This document shows positions 36,103 to 45,409 of a stretch of DNA of 64,000 nucleotides, piece by piece; the first letter of the stretch is position 1, and each line of letters begins with the position of its first letter. The DNA comes from CAWFFV01 sp963814985 (GTDB taxonomy: Bacteria; Chloroflexota; Ktedonobacteria; Ktedonobacterales; Ktedonobacteraceae). The notes beneath the pieces are model-generated. The model was not told the DNA's origin and ran no database searches. It was given only the letters and a program-made list of their open reading frames with translations. Location: NCBI GenBank assembly GCA_963814985.1, contig CAWFFV010000054.1, positions 87,133 through 151,132 on the forward strand, in the 5' to 3' direction. A program made the position numbers and the translations under genes.

Positions 36103-36132
36103 TTTACAACATTGAGCAGAATAAGATATAAT
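36103..36132 (+). promoter_or_regulatory. predicted promoter for zinc-ribbon gene
   Basis: TTTACA (36103-36108), 18-bp spacer, TATAAT (36127-36132), 44 bases upstream of the start codon. Confidence 0.5.
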
Positions 36133-36175
36133 TGGATTGGAAAAGTCTTTAAGGTAAAAAGGAACGAGCTTTTTT

Positions 36176-37078
36176 ATGGCATTCTGCGGTCAATGCGGTC
36201 TTCTATTACCCTCTCAAGCAACAACCTGCCCACGTTGCGGCGCAGAAGTAATCCCTAACTGGGCAGCAGATGGGCAAGAGCCAGATAACCTCACCGCCAT
36301 TTCCCTCAGGAACTCTCCACAACAGGGAACAGGATCATCTCTACCACAGCCTGTTCTTCCATCGAGCCCTATGCAGCCAGCGGGTAGTAGTGACTATAGC
36401 CGCAGCACTGAATGGGATCCTGCAACGTCTCCGCCATCAGCCAGCACATTATATCCAGGATATTCTACCTCAAGCACCTCGTTTCCTGGCGCTATACCTC
36501 CGAATGGAGCTCATTACCCTCCATCCCCAGGTTTTGTACCATCGGCCAACCCAGGCTATCCATCAAACCCACCTCTTCCAGCTCGGAAAACCAGCAAGGG
36601 AGGGATAGTACTTGCCGTTGTGCTCGTATCATTGCTCATCGTAGCCGCCACGGCATTCCTGGTTTTACAACCCACTACAGTGCTGAATATACTCAGAGGG
36701 AATATTCAACCAACCTCGACAACACAGGTCACACCAACAACGCCAACGCCAACACCAACACCTGTCCCCCAGCAACAGGCAAGAGCAGTTGTCGAACAAT
36801 ACTATGCTGACATAAACAAAAAAGATTATCATCCTGCCTATAACTTATGGGTCAACTATCCCCAAGACTATGACACTTTTATGCAAGGATTCGCTCATAC
36901 GGCCCACGATGATATCATGATAGGTGCTATCACAGCACAGAATGATGGCTCTTTCCATATTAACCTCACCCTCGTCGCTACAACTGATACAGGGCAACAA
37001 AACACCTTCCAGGGATACTATCTTGTCGGACAGCAACCGGACGGTACATGGAAAATTATTACAGCGATACTCCATTGA
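36176..37078 (+). CDS. zinc-ribbon, Pro-rich, single-TM protein with extracytoplasmic NTF2-like domain
   Basis: 300 aa. N-terminal zinc ribbon with CGQCG and CPRCG (residues 4-22), then about 110 Pro/Ser-rich residues, one TM (GGIVLAVVLVSLLIVAATAFLVL), a Thr/Pro stalk and a C-terminal domain beginning ARAVVEQYYADINKKDYHPAYNLW. That last domain resembles the NTF2-like/DUF4878 type, with GYYLVGQQPDGTWKI near the end. Probably a membrane sensor or cell-envelope protein; no catalytic residues are visible. A shorter paralogue starts at 41716 on the other side of lon. Confidence 0.8.
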   Translation: MAFCGQCGLLLPSQATTCPRCGAEVIPNWAADGQEPDNLTAISLRNSPQQGTGSSLPQPVLPSSPMQPAGSSDYSRSTEWDPATSPPSASTLYPGYSTSSTSFPGAIPPNGAHYPPSPGFVPSANPGYPSNPPLPARKTSKGGIVLAVVLVSLLIVAATAFLVLQPTTVLNILRGNIQPTSTTQVTPTTPTPTPTPVPQQQARAVVEQYYADINKKDYHPAYNLWVNYPQDYDTFMQGFAHTAHDDIMIGAITAQNDGSFHINLTLVATTDTGQQNTFQGYYLVGQQPDGTWKIITAILH

Positions 37079-37180
37079 GATCTGGCATTTTGCCACAGAC
37101 CACTTCCACACAAAGGGAGAGAGACTAGTACATGAGTTTAAATAATAGTCTGTACAGCGTCTTTTGAGTTCTCTTTAGGT

Positions 37181-38343
37181 TTAGCCTCGTTCGTTGTTAC
37201 TCAAGAATTCTAAGACTGTCTCGTAGGTCATTGACTGAGCTAAATTGCCACGTTTGAGCAATTTGCGGACTAAAATACTATAAATATCTCAACCTGGTTC
37301 ATCCAAGAAGCATGCTTGGGAGTGTAGTAAAATACAACTTTATGGCTTGATCATGTAATGCTGCTCCGGTTTTCATTGACTTTAGGATACCACTTTTCTC
37401 TTTTATGCCCAATGAATTCTTCTTTTATGCCTTCCATCTTGGCAATCAGGAGCACCAAACTTTCAGATTGATGCGTGTTAAGATTATCTGTAACAATGTG
37501 CCATTTAATAGCTTCTGGATCACTCTCAATCACTTTTGGATATGAGCAGCCATATCTCCTTCATTGCGCGTTGGACCATAAGATGGGTAAATGACCTTTC
37601 CAGTAGCGACGTCGAATTGATAAACCAAGACAACGTTCCATGTCGTTTATATTCAAATTCACGATATACGACACGTCCTTTGGGTACTTCAGGTGAAGCA
37701 GGTTCCATTGGCAAATCTGGAGAGATGCGTTCCAACGCTTGCACACCCGTCATTTCATCATTACTAATAGTGCGCTCGCCTTGTTCAACTCTCTCTTTTG
37801 CTTTTCCATACACTTCGCAATTTCCTTGATTTTCTCTTCACGCTGCTCGTCTGGCCCTCTTCAGCCAATAACGGAAGAGATGTGGTTTTAACCCTTTTTA
37901 AGTAAATGTGCTGCATATCGTGGTGAAATTTTCTGGACAATTCCCCTTGCTATCATTTCGTCAGCATTTCACGTCCAGTCCATTGACTGATCGGACGCCC
38001 CGTTTCGATGGAGCCTCGGGACCAGAGCTGCCTCCTACACCGTTGTTCCTCTGTGATGCTAGAAGGCGCACCTGGACGTGGTGCGTCTTCCAAACGGTCT
38101 TCTGCGCTCATCTCCTCCAAATCGATTCCTTGGAGTCCTACCCATCGATCACGCCACAGGCGTGCTGTATCAACATTTATCTCTATTCTCTGGCAATCTT
38201 TGCTTTGAGTATCCTTCTGCTGCATATAAAATAATCTGTGATCGGAGTACCTTTTGTTTCTCACTCTTGTGCCGCTTGTTTATCTTGGTTAATTTTTCTT
38301 TTTCCTTTTCACTCAGGACGACTTTGGTAGCTGGCTTTGGCAT
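37181..38343 (-). pseudogene. IS630-family transposase relic
   Basis: Reading all three minus-strand frames in order gives an IS630-type transposase. The N-terminus starts at 38343 (MPKPATKVVLSEKEKEKLTK). An HTH part has VDTARLWRDRWVGLQG and RPGAPSSI. The DDE core has FEYKRHGTLSWFINS, HIVTDNLNTHQSE, YTPKHASWMNQVEIF and YSILVRKLLKRGN. It ends SNNERG and stop at 37181. At least four frame changes and likely gaps make it non-functional, more decayed than nearby indel-affected genes. Terminal inverted repeats were not identified. Confidence 0.85.
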
Positions 38344-38382
38344 TGGCTTTCTCCACTGCTCTGTTTTTCCTCCTATTTTATC

Positions 38383-38931
38383 ATGGATTTATTTAAACCG
38401 CCAACTAGCATGAGTGATCTTCCCAGACTGGCAAGCCTTATTAAATCCAGGAACACTATTGATAGCAAGATTTCAACGATGATCGGGCGCACAGCTCAAG
38501 TGGGAAACGTCGGCGAATACATCGCCTCAATTATCTTCAAAATAAAGCCTGAAGTGTCGAGCAACCACCGGGGCTATGATGGACGTTTCATATATGGTCC
38601 ACTAGCTGGATACACGGTAGATGTTCAGTGGCACTCCAAACATGATGGACAAATGAGTATCAAACTGGATGCTCTCCCTGACTACTATCTGATCCTGGCA
38701 GGGTCTCCAGGTTCCTCTGCCAGTCCAGCTAATCCCTGGATTATCAAAGCGGTCTTCCTTTTCAATGCCAACGAGCTACTCAACGCATTGAGAGAACGCG
38801 GCGTACAAATCGGGAGTAGCACCAGCGTAACAGGACCATTGTGGGAACGAGCTGAGATCTATCCGATCCCAAGAAACAATCGACTAGTACTCACTGACGA
38901 AGAACGTACACATCTTGTCCTATTCAGCTAA
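38383..38931 (+). CDS. uncharacterised protein (DUF6998-like)
   Basis: 182 aa, soluble. Core features: LASLIKSRNTIDSKISTMIGRTAQVGNVGEYIASIIF, RGYDGRFIYGPLAGYTVDVQWHSK, LPDYYLILAGSPG, VFLFNANELLNALRERGVQIG and LVLTDEERTHLVLF. I recall this pattern from an uncharacterised family; the GYDGRF..VDVQWHSK stretch (Asp..Asp-x-Gln-x-x-x-Lys) loosely recalls the acidic-Lys arrangement of PD-(D/E)xK folds, but this is only suggestive. Its frame begins in the 5' edge of the IS630 relic, so an internal ATG (MSDLPRLAS, 38410) could be the true start. Function unknown. Confidence 0.75.
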   Translation: MDLFKPPTSMSDLPRLASLIKSRNTIDSKISTMIGRTAQVGNVGEYIASIIFKIKPEVSSNHRGYDGRFIYGPLAGYTVDVQWHSKHDGQMSIKLDALPDYYLILAGSPGSSASPANPWIIKAVFLFNANELLNALRERGVQIGSSTSVTGPLWERAEIYPIPRNNRLVLTDEERTHLVLFS

Positions 38932-39038
38932 CACGCACATCAAATATGCAAACGACAACTCCCTCTTCAGTGTTTAGAAGCTAGATATGGGAGAACAGAG
39001 AGAACACGATGCTTCATCTAGCAAAACTTGCTGTTTCG

Positions 39039-39067
39039 TTGCCTCACTCCCCTTAGTACGCTATAAT
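39039..39067 (+). promoter_or_regulatory. predicted lon promoter
   Basis: TTGCCT (39039-39044), 17-bp spacer, perfect TATAAT (39062-39067), 50 bases before the lon start. No CIRCE-like inverted repeat seen. Confidence 0.6.
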
Positions 39068-39116
39068 GGGATGAATATCAAACAAAATATTCATTATCCA
39101 CTGAGAGGGCAATAAT

Positions 39117-41603
39117 TTGGCTATGGAGAAAGGTACCCAGGTTGCGACTCCAGAGCAACTTAACGGCAATGATAACTTAGTAAGCGGTATCCTTGATCTA
39201 CCAGAGGAAAAGCATCAGGAAATCTTGGAACTACCCCTACTACCAGTCCGTAACACAGTATTGATACCAAATGTGGTCGTCCCACTCTTAGTGGGGCGAG
39301 ATCAATCGATCAAGGCCATCGAAGAGGCCATGAGCAAAGATCACCTGCTGTTTGTGGTCACACAATTGAATGAGAGCCAGGAAGACCCGGGACTCGAAGA
39401 TATCTACGAGATTGGTGTGGAGGGATTCGTTGATCGTGTCCTCAAAATGCCTGATGGGACAATGAGCATCCTCATTCGTGGACAACGGCGCTTGCGTCGC
39501 CTCAAATATATCACCCAGTCTTTGCCTTATGCTCTTGTGCAAGTAGAAGTTGTAAAAGAAGAAGTGGAATCAACTCTTGCGCTTGAGGCATTAAGACGAG
39601 CAGTTCTCGCGCTTTTCGAGAAATGTGTTAAACTGAACAATACGCTATCCGATGACGCCTATATCACTGCGATGAATATCGACCAACCAGGCTCGATGGC
39701 CGATTTCATTGTTTCCTCCCTTGAGACGCCTATCCCCATTCGCCAGAATATCCTGGAGGCGTTCAATGTCGAACAACGCTTACAGAAGGTGAGTATTCTC
39801 CTTTCAAAAGAACTGGACATTTTGGAATTGGAGAGTCACATTCATAGTCAGGTACAGCAGGAGGTTGATAAAAACCAGCGCGAATATTTCTTACGAGAGC
39901 AACTGAGAGCCATTCAACGCGAACTAGGGGAGGGAGATCCAGGTATTCGCGAAAACCTGGAATTACGTGAGAAGATTAGCGCCAGTGGGATGCCCGAAGA
40001 GATAAAAATACGGGCCACTAAAGAATTGGAACGCCTGAACTCGATGCCATCTATCGCCCCCGATGGCGGTATTATCCGTACCTACCTGGATTGGCTCGTC
40101 AATCTGCCCTGGAATAAAGCCACTGTAGACCGCCTGGATATCAAGGAAGCTACGACTATCCTTGAGGAGAACCATTACGGATTGGGAAAGATCAAAGAGC
40201 GTATCCTGGAATATATTGCGGTACGCAAGCTTTCTAACAATATGCGTAGCCCTATTCTCTGTTTTGTCGGACCTCCGGGCGTAGGCAAAACCTCGCTGGG
40301 TCGCTCTATTGCACAGGCTCTTAATCGAAAGTTTGTGCGCCTGTCACTGGGGGGTGTCCATGATGAAGCTGAGATTCGCGGACATCGACGCACCTATGTT
40401 GGAGCACTACCAGGGCGTATTCTCCAGACAATGAAGACCGCAGGTACCATCAATCCCTTGTTTATGCTTGATGAGATAGACAAAATCGGGACTGATTTCC
40501 GGGGTGACCCTTCTGCTGCCTTGCTGGAAGTATTAGACCCTGAGCAAAATAATGCGTTCTCTGACCACTATCTGGAGGTGCCTTACGACCTCTCTCAGGT
40601 TATCTTCCTAACGACAGCAAATGTTTTACATCCCATTCCTGCGGCCCTGCGTGATCGCCTGGAAATCATTGAGCTGCCGGGATATACAGAAGCCGAGAAA
40701 TCGCATATTGCTCACCGGTTCTTGATCCCTAAACAGATGAGTGAACATGGTCTAAAGGTATCACGGGTAGAAATCAGTAATGATGCAGTGAGTCGAATCA
40801 TTCGCGAATATACCTATGAATCAGGAGTACGTAATCTGGAGCGTGAAATTGCTTCGGTGATGCGTAAGATAGCACGTAAGGTTGTTGAAGGGCGTCGAAC
40901 AAAAACCAGGGTAACAGGGGAGAAAATTCCCGACTACCTTGGTCCACAGCGACACCACTCTAGTACAGCGGAGGAAACAGACGAGGTAGGGGTAGCCACA
41001 GGAGTTGCATGGACCAGCGCAGGTGGTGATCTGATCACAGTTGAGGCCACACCTCTGAATGGGCGTGGGCAGCTGATGCTGACAGGACAGCTTGGCGATG
41101 TAATGAAGGAATCGGCTCAGGCCGCACTCTCCTATGCACGTTCACGAGCGGAACAATTTGGACTTGAAAATCGTTTTTACGAGAAGTATGATATTCATTT
41201 GCACTTGCCTGCCGGGTCAATTCCCAAGGACGGTCCATCGGCTGGCATTACGATGGCGACGGCCTTAATCTCAGCTCTGACCAGACGCCCCACATACCGT
41301 GATGTGGCAATGACAGGGGAGATTACACTACGTGGTCGCGTCCTCCCAGTTGGCGGTATCAAGGAGAAGGTATTAGCAGCGCATAGAGCAGGTATTACGA
41401 CGTTTATCCTCCCCAAACGCAACAAGATGGATCTGGACGATGTACCACAGGAAATCCTCAATGCACTGCGTTTTGTGTTGGTAGAACGTATGGATGATGT
41501 CATTAACGTTGCCCTGCATGCCAGTACACCACCAGTCTCACCAGTAGCGGACGAAGAGGCAGAGGCAAAACCGGCAAAACGACACCGACACAAGAAGACA
41601 TAG
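39117..41603 (+). CDS. lon: ATP-dependent Lon protease
   Basis: 828 aa, intact. The N-terminal substrate-binding domain (LPLLPVRNTVLIPNVVVPLLVGR) leads to a coiled-coil; AAA+ domain with Walker A GPPGVGKTS, Walker B FMLDEIDKIG and sensor region; protease domain with catalytic Ser in PKDGPSAGITM and Lys in GGIKEKVLAAHRAG. It degrades misfolded and regulatory proteins in the cytosol. TTG 39117 has GAGAGGG at good spacing; ATG 39123 is two codons later and equally possible. The tail is Lys/His-rich (KPAKRHRHKKT). Confidence 0.96.
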   Translation: MAMEKGTQVATPEQLNGNDNLVSGILDLPEEKHQEILELPLLPVRNTVLIPNVVVPLLVGRDQSIKAIEEAMSKDHLLFVVTQLNESQEDPGLEDIYEIGVEGFVDRVLKMPDGTMSILIRGQRRLRRLKYITQSLPYALVQVEVVKEEVESTLALEALRRAVLALFEKCVKLNNTLSDDAYITAMNIDQPGSMADFIVSSLETPIPIRQNILEAFNVEQRLQKVSILLSKELDILELESHIHSQVQQEVDKNQREYFLREQLRAIQRELGEGDPGIRENLELREKISASGMPEEIKIRATKELERLNSMPSIAPDGGIIRTYLDWLVNLPWNKATVDRLDIKEATTILEENHYGLGKIKERILEYIAVRKLSNNMRSPILCFVGPPGVGKTSLGRSIAQALNRKFVRLSLGGVHDEAEIRGHRRTYVGALPGRILQTMKTAGTINPLFMLDEIDKIGTDFRGDPSAALLEVLDPEQNNAFSDHYLEVPYDLSQVIFLTTANVLHPIPAALRDRLEIIELPGYTEAEKSHIAHRFLIPKQMSEHGLKVSRVEISNDAVSRIIREYTYESGVRNLEREIASVMRKIARKVVEGRRTKTRVTGEKIPDYLGPQRHHSSTAEETDEVGVATGVAWTSAGGDLITVEATPLNGRGQLMLTGQLGDVMKESAQAALSYARSRAEQFGLENRFYEKYDIHLHLPAGSIPKDGPSAGITMATALISALTRRPTYRDVAMTGEITLRGRVLPVGGIKEKVLAAHRAGITTFILPKRNKMDLDDVPQEILNALRFVLVERMDDVINVALHASTPPVSPVADEEAEAKPAKRHRHKKT

Positions 41604-41715
41604 GAGATAAGTTAAAACTATCTCCTACGTCTCCAAAGGCGTCTTAGAGTCCGGGAGCAGAGCAACTGGTTATGGCCCCAATACCTTCGGCAAATTACCG
41701 GGGAAGGAGCTTCTT

Positions 41716-42310
41716 ATGATTTTCTGTGGTCAATGTGGTCTTCAATTGGCCTCTGGTGATACACGATGCCCACATTGTGGCGCAACAGTGGAATCTGATG
41801 GCACGTTACAAGGATCCCCTCATCGAGATGATCCGACGATAGCATCACTTTCATCTATTCCATTACAACCGAATACACCACCATATTCCTCTGTGCAGTC
41901 CTCTCCTCAGACATCAGCAGAGACTGGTGTTGCGTTCGGACAATAGTGGCTATGATCCAGATACGCAGGCAGCCTATGGCTTCACAAACATAGGTGAGGG
42001 ACAAAACTATGCCACACGTACTCCCAGGCCAGCTCCAAATCCTCAGACAGGAATATCGTACCCCGGCAATCTCCCATCAGGAAACTGGGGCTATCAACCA
42101 CAACCTGGCCAGTATCAAGCAGCACCCACCCCACAATATAACCCTGGGCAAATCGTAGGGCTGGTCTTCATTTTATTGGGATTACTTCTTGTCCTTGCTG
42201 CCATGGTCATATTCGCCCTGCAACACGGCAACATGCCAAGTGGGAATATAGGAAACATGTCCGCTGCTATGACTACTCCAGGTATCACATTCCTGACGTT
42301 GTTTTTCTAA
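41716..42310 (+). CDS. zinc-ribbon, Pro-rich, single-TM protein, frameshifted paralogue
   Basis: Paralogue of the protein at 36176. Zinc ribbon MIFCGQCGLQLASGDTRCPHCGATV; Pro/Gln/Ser-rich middle; C-terminal TM QIVGLVFILLGLLLVLAAMVIFAL and a short tail. Two frames must be joined near 41935 (TGVAFGQ to SGYDPDTQAAYGF); the overlap suggests one missing or extra base. About 197 aa; it lacks the extracytoplasmic NTF2-like domain of its relative. ATG 41716 with AAGGAG upstream. Confidence 0.72.
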
Positions 42311-42347
42311 TGTACAACTGAGCGTAAAGCATGTTACAATACATGCC

Positions 42348-43460
42348 ATGAATGAACTTATGAACCAAATCGAACGCCTCCAACGACGCGTCCAGAAAAC
42401 AATGGTGCATCTTTGACCTGGCGAATAAGGCCACACAAATCAGTAAACTCGAAGAAGAAAGTATGGCAACTGACTTCTGGTCCGATAATCGCAGCGCACA
42501 GGCACATATGCAACAACTCAATGCCTTGCGTGAAGAGGTAACAACATGGGAAGAGATCGCCACACAGCTCAATGACCTGCAAGGATTAGCCCAATTGCTG
42601 GAAGAGGAGCCAGATGAGGAGATGCAGGCTGAGATCACCCAATCACTCTCCCCTATTGAAGATCAGATTGAGAAGTTGCAGTTCGCACTGATGCTGAGCG
42701 GAGAGCATGACGAGCGCAATGCCCTCGTGAGTATCCATGCAGGAAGTGGTGGTATCGATGCCCAGGACTGGGCTGAGATGCTCTTACGCATGTACCTGCG
42801 TTGGGCTGAACGTCATCATTTCCGTACTACAATGTATGATTATAGTGAGGGTGAAGAAGCAGGAATCAAGAGTGCCACGATCGAGATTACCGGACGCTAT
42901 GCCTATGGCTATCTACGTTCGGAGGCAGGTACCCATCGACTCATCCGCCTGTCACCTTTTGACGCTGCCCACCGCCGACATACGTCCTTTGCAAAAGTCG
43001 AGATCATGCCTGATATCGAAGATACGATTGAAATTACGATCCGTCCAGAAGATCTCGAAGTGGATACATATCGTTCGACAGGCGCTGGTGGACAACATGT
43101 GAATAAGACTGACTCGGCGGTACGTATACGTCATATCGCCACGGGTATAGTCGTCACCTGTCAGAACGAGCGTTCACAGATCCAAAATCGCGAGGTGGCA
43201 CTGAAACTGCTCAAGGCTCGCCTCTACGAACTGGAACAGAAAAAGCGTGAGGAAGAGGCTGCTAAACTCAAAGGTGAGCATGTGCAGGCTGACTTTGGGA
43301 CACAATTCGCTCAGTCACTATACACCCCTACAACATCGTGAAAGACCATCGCACAAATTGTGAATCGAGCGATACCGAAGGCTACCTGGCAGGAGAGATC
43401 GATCCTTTCATCCATGCATACCTGCAAGATAAAGCTGGTGGCGTAACTACTAATGAGTAA
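42348..43460 (+). CDS. prfB: peptide chain release factor 2, with programmed +1 frameshift and a second, probably artefactual, shift
   Basis: Terminates translation at UGA and UAA. Reading starts at ATG 42348 (MNELMNQIERLQRRVQKT), reaches in-frame TGA 42414-42416 after 22 codons, and continues +1 in LDLANKATQISKLEEE. This is the autoregulatory site CTT TGA C. Downstream: HAGSGGIDAQDWAEML (GGQ-domain strand), GAGGQHVNKTDSAVRI (catalytic GGQ). The decoding tripeptide appears as SPFDAAHRRHTSF, where RF2s normally have SPF. The frame then breaks near 43305 (DFGTQ to IRSVTIHPYNIVKDHRT); one added base restores the normal C-terminus ending at 43460, for about 370 aa. Confidence 0.92.
42405..42417 (+). 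promoter_or_regulatory. RF2 programmed +1 frameshift site
   Basis: GGTG-CAT-CTT-TGA-C: slippery CTT followed by TGA C, with the internal Shine-Dalgarno-like GGTG three bases upstream (it can pair with CACC of 16S rRNA). The E. coli site has AGGGGG-TAT-CTT-TGA-C in the same arrangement. Confidence 0.85.
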
Positions 43461-43509
43461 AATGCCAGGGGCACCCTGAAAAGTGTCCCATACGCATGTC
43501 ATACTATCT

Positions 43510-43656
43510 GTAATCTCAAGCCTCCTCGCCACCTGCGGTGGCTCGCTCTCGTTTTGTATGAGTTGTGGGTTTGCGAACGCAAACCCACAACTCATACAAA
43601 ACGTCCTGCGAAGCGCCTGCGGCGCTAAGGAATCAGCAAAAGAGGCCTGAGTAGTC
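43510..43656. repeat. palindromic element, copy G (inverted)
   Basis: Orientation opposite to A, C, E and F. Left end GTAATCTCAAGCCTCCTC; hairpin GCCACC-tgc-GGTGGC; CTCGCTCTCGTTTTG. Perfect 26-bp palindrome (43550-43575 with 43578-43603, two-base centre AA), TCCTGCGAAGCGCC-tgc-GGCGCT; right end GAGGCCTGAGTAGTC. Between convergent prfB and the sigma factor gene. Confidence 0.87.
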
Positions 43657-43691
43657 GATATAATTCACATAACGGCACTCTCAGGATGCCC

Positions 43692-44699
43692 TTATGTACG
43701 AGCGAAATCACGTACCCCATCATAGCGTTCGGGATAGCGCAGTTTTCGCAGAGCCTTGACCTCAATCTGGCGAATACGCTCACGGGTAAGATGAAAAAAA
43801 ACACTCACCTCATCCAGAGAAAGCGAATGACCATCCTTCAAACCGTAGCGCATCTCAATAATAGTACGCTCACGCGGATTCAGAATGGTCATAGCCTGCT
43901 CAATGTGCTCACGTTGGATTTGATGAGCACCTTGATCTACCTGAACAACCATACTAACATCTTCTAGCATATCAGCCAAATGATACTCCTCATCATCAGC
44001 CATTGGAGCATCAAGCGAAATTGGCTGCTCTGCCACATTCAACAACTCGATAACACGATCTCGGGGCAAGCCAGCCTCAGCAGCAATTTGCTCTGGCAGT
44101 GGCTCTAACCCTTGCTCCTGATAAATACGACGAGCAATGCGCTTGATTTTATAAATAAGCTCTACTACATGTACCGGAACATGAATACTACGTGAATGTT
44201 CTGCAATGGCACGACTGATTGCCTGACGAATCCACCACGTTGCATAGGTACTAAAGCGAAATCCACGCTTGTAGTCAAATTTTTGCGTAGCACGCATCAA
44301 CCCAATATTCCCCTCCTGAATCAAATCCAGTAAAGGTAAACCCTGGTTAGAGTAGCGTTTCGCAATACTGACAACCAGGCGTAGATTGGCTTCGATCAAC
44401 CTCTGACGCGCACGCGGGTCACCACGCGAGACCCGTTCTGCTAACAGCAACTCCTGTTCTGCGGTTAAGAGAGAATACATCCCTATTTCCTTGAGGTACT
44501 GCTTTACAGAATCATCAACAGCCCCCTGTTGACTCTCTTCACTTTCCTCACACTCATCTTCATATTCATAAGAGAATTCTCTATCATTCTCTGCACCATC
44601 CCTCTCATAGGTGTACTCGCTCGTATGACGTTTCTTTCCCAATACGACGGACACTTTCTGATCCACGCTATGGGATGCTCTGGTCACTCTTGCTCCCAT
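43692..44699 (-). CDS. RNA polymerase sigma-70 family factor (group 1/2)
   Basis: 335 aa. A short acidic N-terminus (EYEDECEESEESQQ) is followed by sigma region 1.2 (DSVKQYLKEIGMYSLLTAEQELLLAERV), region 2 (NLRLVVSIAKRYSNQGLPLLDLIQEGNIGLMRATQKFDYKRGFRFSTYATWWIRQAI), region 3 and region 4 HTH (LTRERIRQIEVKALRKLRYPER). Region 2 closely matches housekeeping RpoD, but the protein is short and lacks region 1.1, so it may be a group-2 paralogue or the SigA of this lineage. ATG 44699 or GTG 44702, both served by AAAGGAG. Confidence 0.92.
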   Translation of the reverse strand: MGARVTRASHSVDQKVSVVLGKKRHTSEYTYERDGAENDREFSYEYEDECEESEESQQGAVDDSVKQYLKEIGMYSLLTAEQELLLAERVSRGDPRARQRLIEANLRLVVSIAKRYSNQGLPLLDLIQEGNIGLMRATQKFDYKRGFRFSTYATWWIRQAISRAIAEHSRSIHVPVHVVELIYKIKRIARRIYQEQGLEPLPEQIAAEAGLPRDRVIELLNVAEQPISLDAPMADDEEYHLADMLEDVSMVVQVDQGAHQIQREHIEQAMTILNPRERTIIEMRYGLKDGHSLSLDEVSVFFHLTRERIRQIEVKALRKLRYPERYDGVRDFART

Positions 44700-44702
44700 C
44701 AC

Positions 44703-45110
44703 GGGTACTCCTTTTTTCGGACTTTGCGTTCAATAAGTAACAGACAAGGGGTAAATCCTGGACCAATGCCCACATTGATTGTGCTGTCCCCTAAATGCTC
44801 TCCAGTTGTTCTACTTTGCAATAATCATGCCAAACTACAGAATGCGTATCCTGGCCCATTGCGTGCTACGGGAATCCATACCCGTCTGGCTCGCTCTCAA
44901 TCGGCATTCTGTGCGGATTCTTCAAGCTCACAAGAAAAACTTGCTGATGATGATCAGAGCACATCTATGAGCAGTGATAAAGGGGGAAGAGATTTCCAGA
45001 TATGCGCAAAATTCCACACCTGATCTGCAAACAATACAGGTATCCCTTCTTTATAAGCCCAATGAATGCGAATACTTGACTACGGTTGTAACACCTGCTA
45101 TGCTGAGTGT
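44703..45110. other. gene-free stretch upstream of a small-protein locus
   Basis: No ORF here has codon or family support. The last 35 bases hold a well-formed promoter (see 45076-45104). The only other notable point is that the rightward ORF at 44529-45023 overlaps the sigma gene antisense and looks like a shadow. Confidence 0.5.
45076..45104 (+). promoter_or_regulatory. predicted promoter, start codon at the probable +1
   Basis: TTGACT (45076-45081), 17-bp spacer, TATGCT (45099-45104). An ATG at 45111 lies seven bases after the -10 element, about where transcription should begin, which suggests a leaderless mRNA. Confidence 0.6.
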
Positions 45111-45378
45111 ATGAAGAAACAACACAGGATCACTCCAGGAGTGTTGTCACCCCTGAGGTCTCTCTTATCTGAGATTGAAAATATCGACATCACTTTTGAG
45201 ATGAAGATGAAAATGTCTTCACCATTGTACTGACAGAAAAGAGATTTTGTGGTATGATAGCGAGTGGCATAGGCCAATTAGAACTGCTGTGGGGATGCGG
45301 ATGCAGTGGCGGAGGCTCCCCCTCGGCTATCTTTATCGCCAAACCTCGCTTGGATTCCGTGGTCAGGCAGGCGAATAA
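45111..45378 (+). CDS. possible small hypothetical protein, frameshifted
   Basis: From ATG 45111 the frame reads MKKQHRITPGVLSPLRSLLSEIENIDITFE. Shifted one base near 45200 it continues DEDENVFTIVLTEKRFCGMIASGIGQLELLWGCGC. A further shift near 45357 would end it as GFRGQAGE at 45378, just before the ribosome-binding site of the next gene. The joined product looks protein-like (acidic, then hydrophobic) and follows a good promoter, but I recognise no family. Alternatively the second segment runs in frame into the zinc-ribbon gene as one longer protein. Confidence 0.4.
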
Positions 45379-45409
45379 ATCCTCCAGAGAGAAGGAAGGA
45401 GGCGATTTC

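Noticed and set aside
42348..42416. TGA at codon 23 of prfB as a nonsense mutation
   Set aside because: It is the conserved autoregulatory CTT TGA C site; the later break near 43305 is a separate matter.
12034..43656. The seven palindromic elements as Rho-independent terminators or as a CRISPR-type array
   Set aside because: No T-runs, two lie between divergent genes, and copies are dispersed kilobases apart with no spacer-repeat rhythm.
44529..45023. 164-codon rightward ORF overlapping the sigma factor
   Set aside because: First third is antisense to sigma-70 sequence and the rest has no recognisable features.
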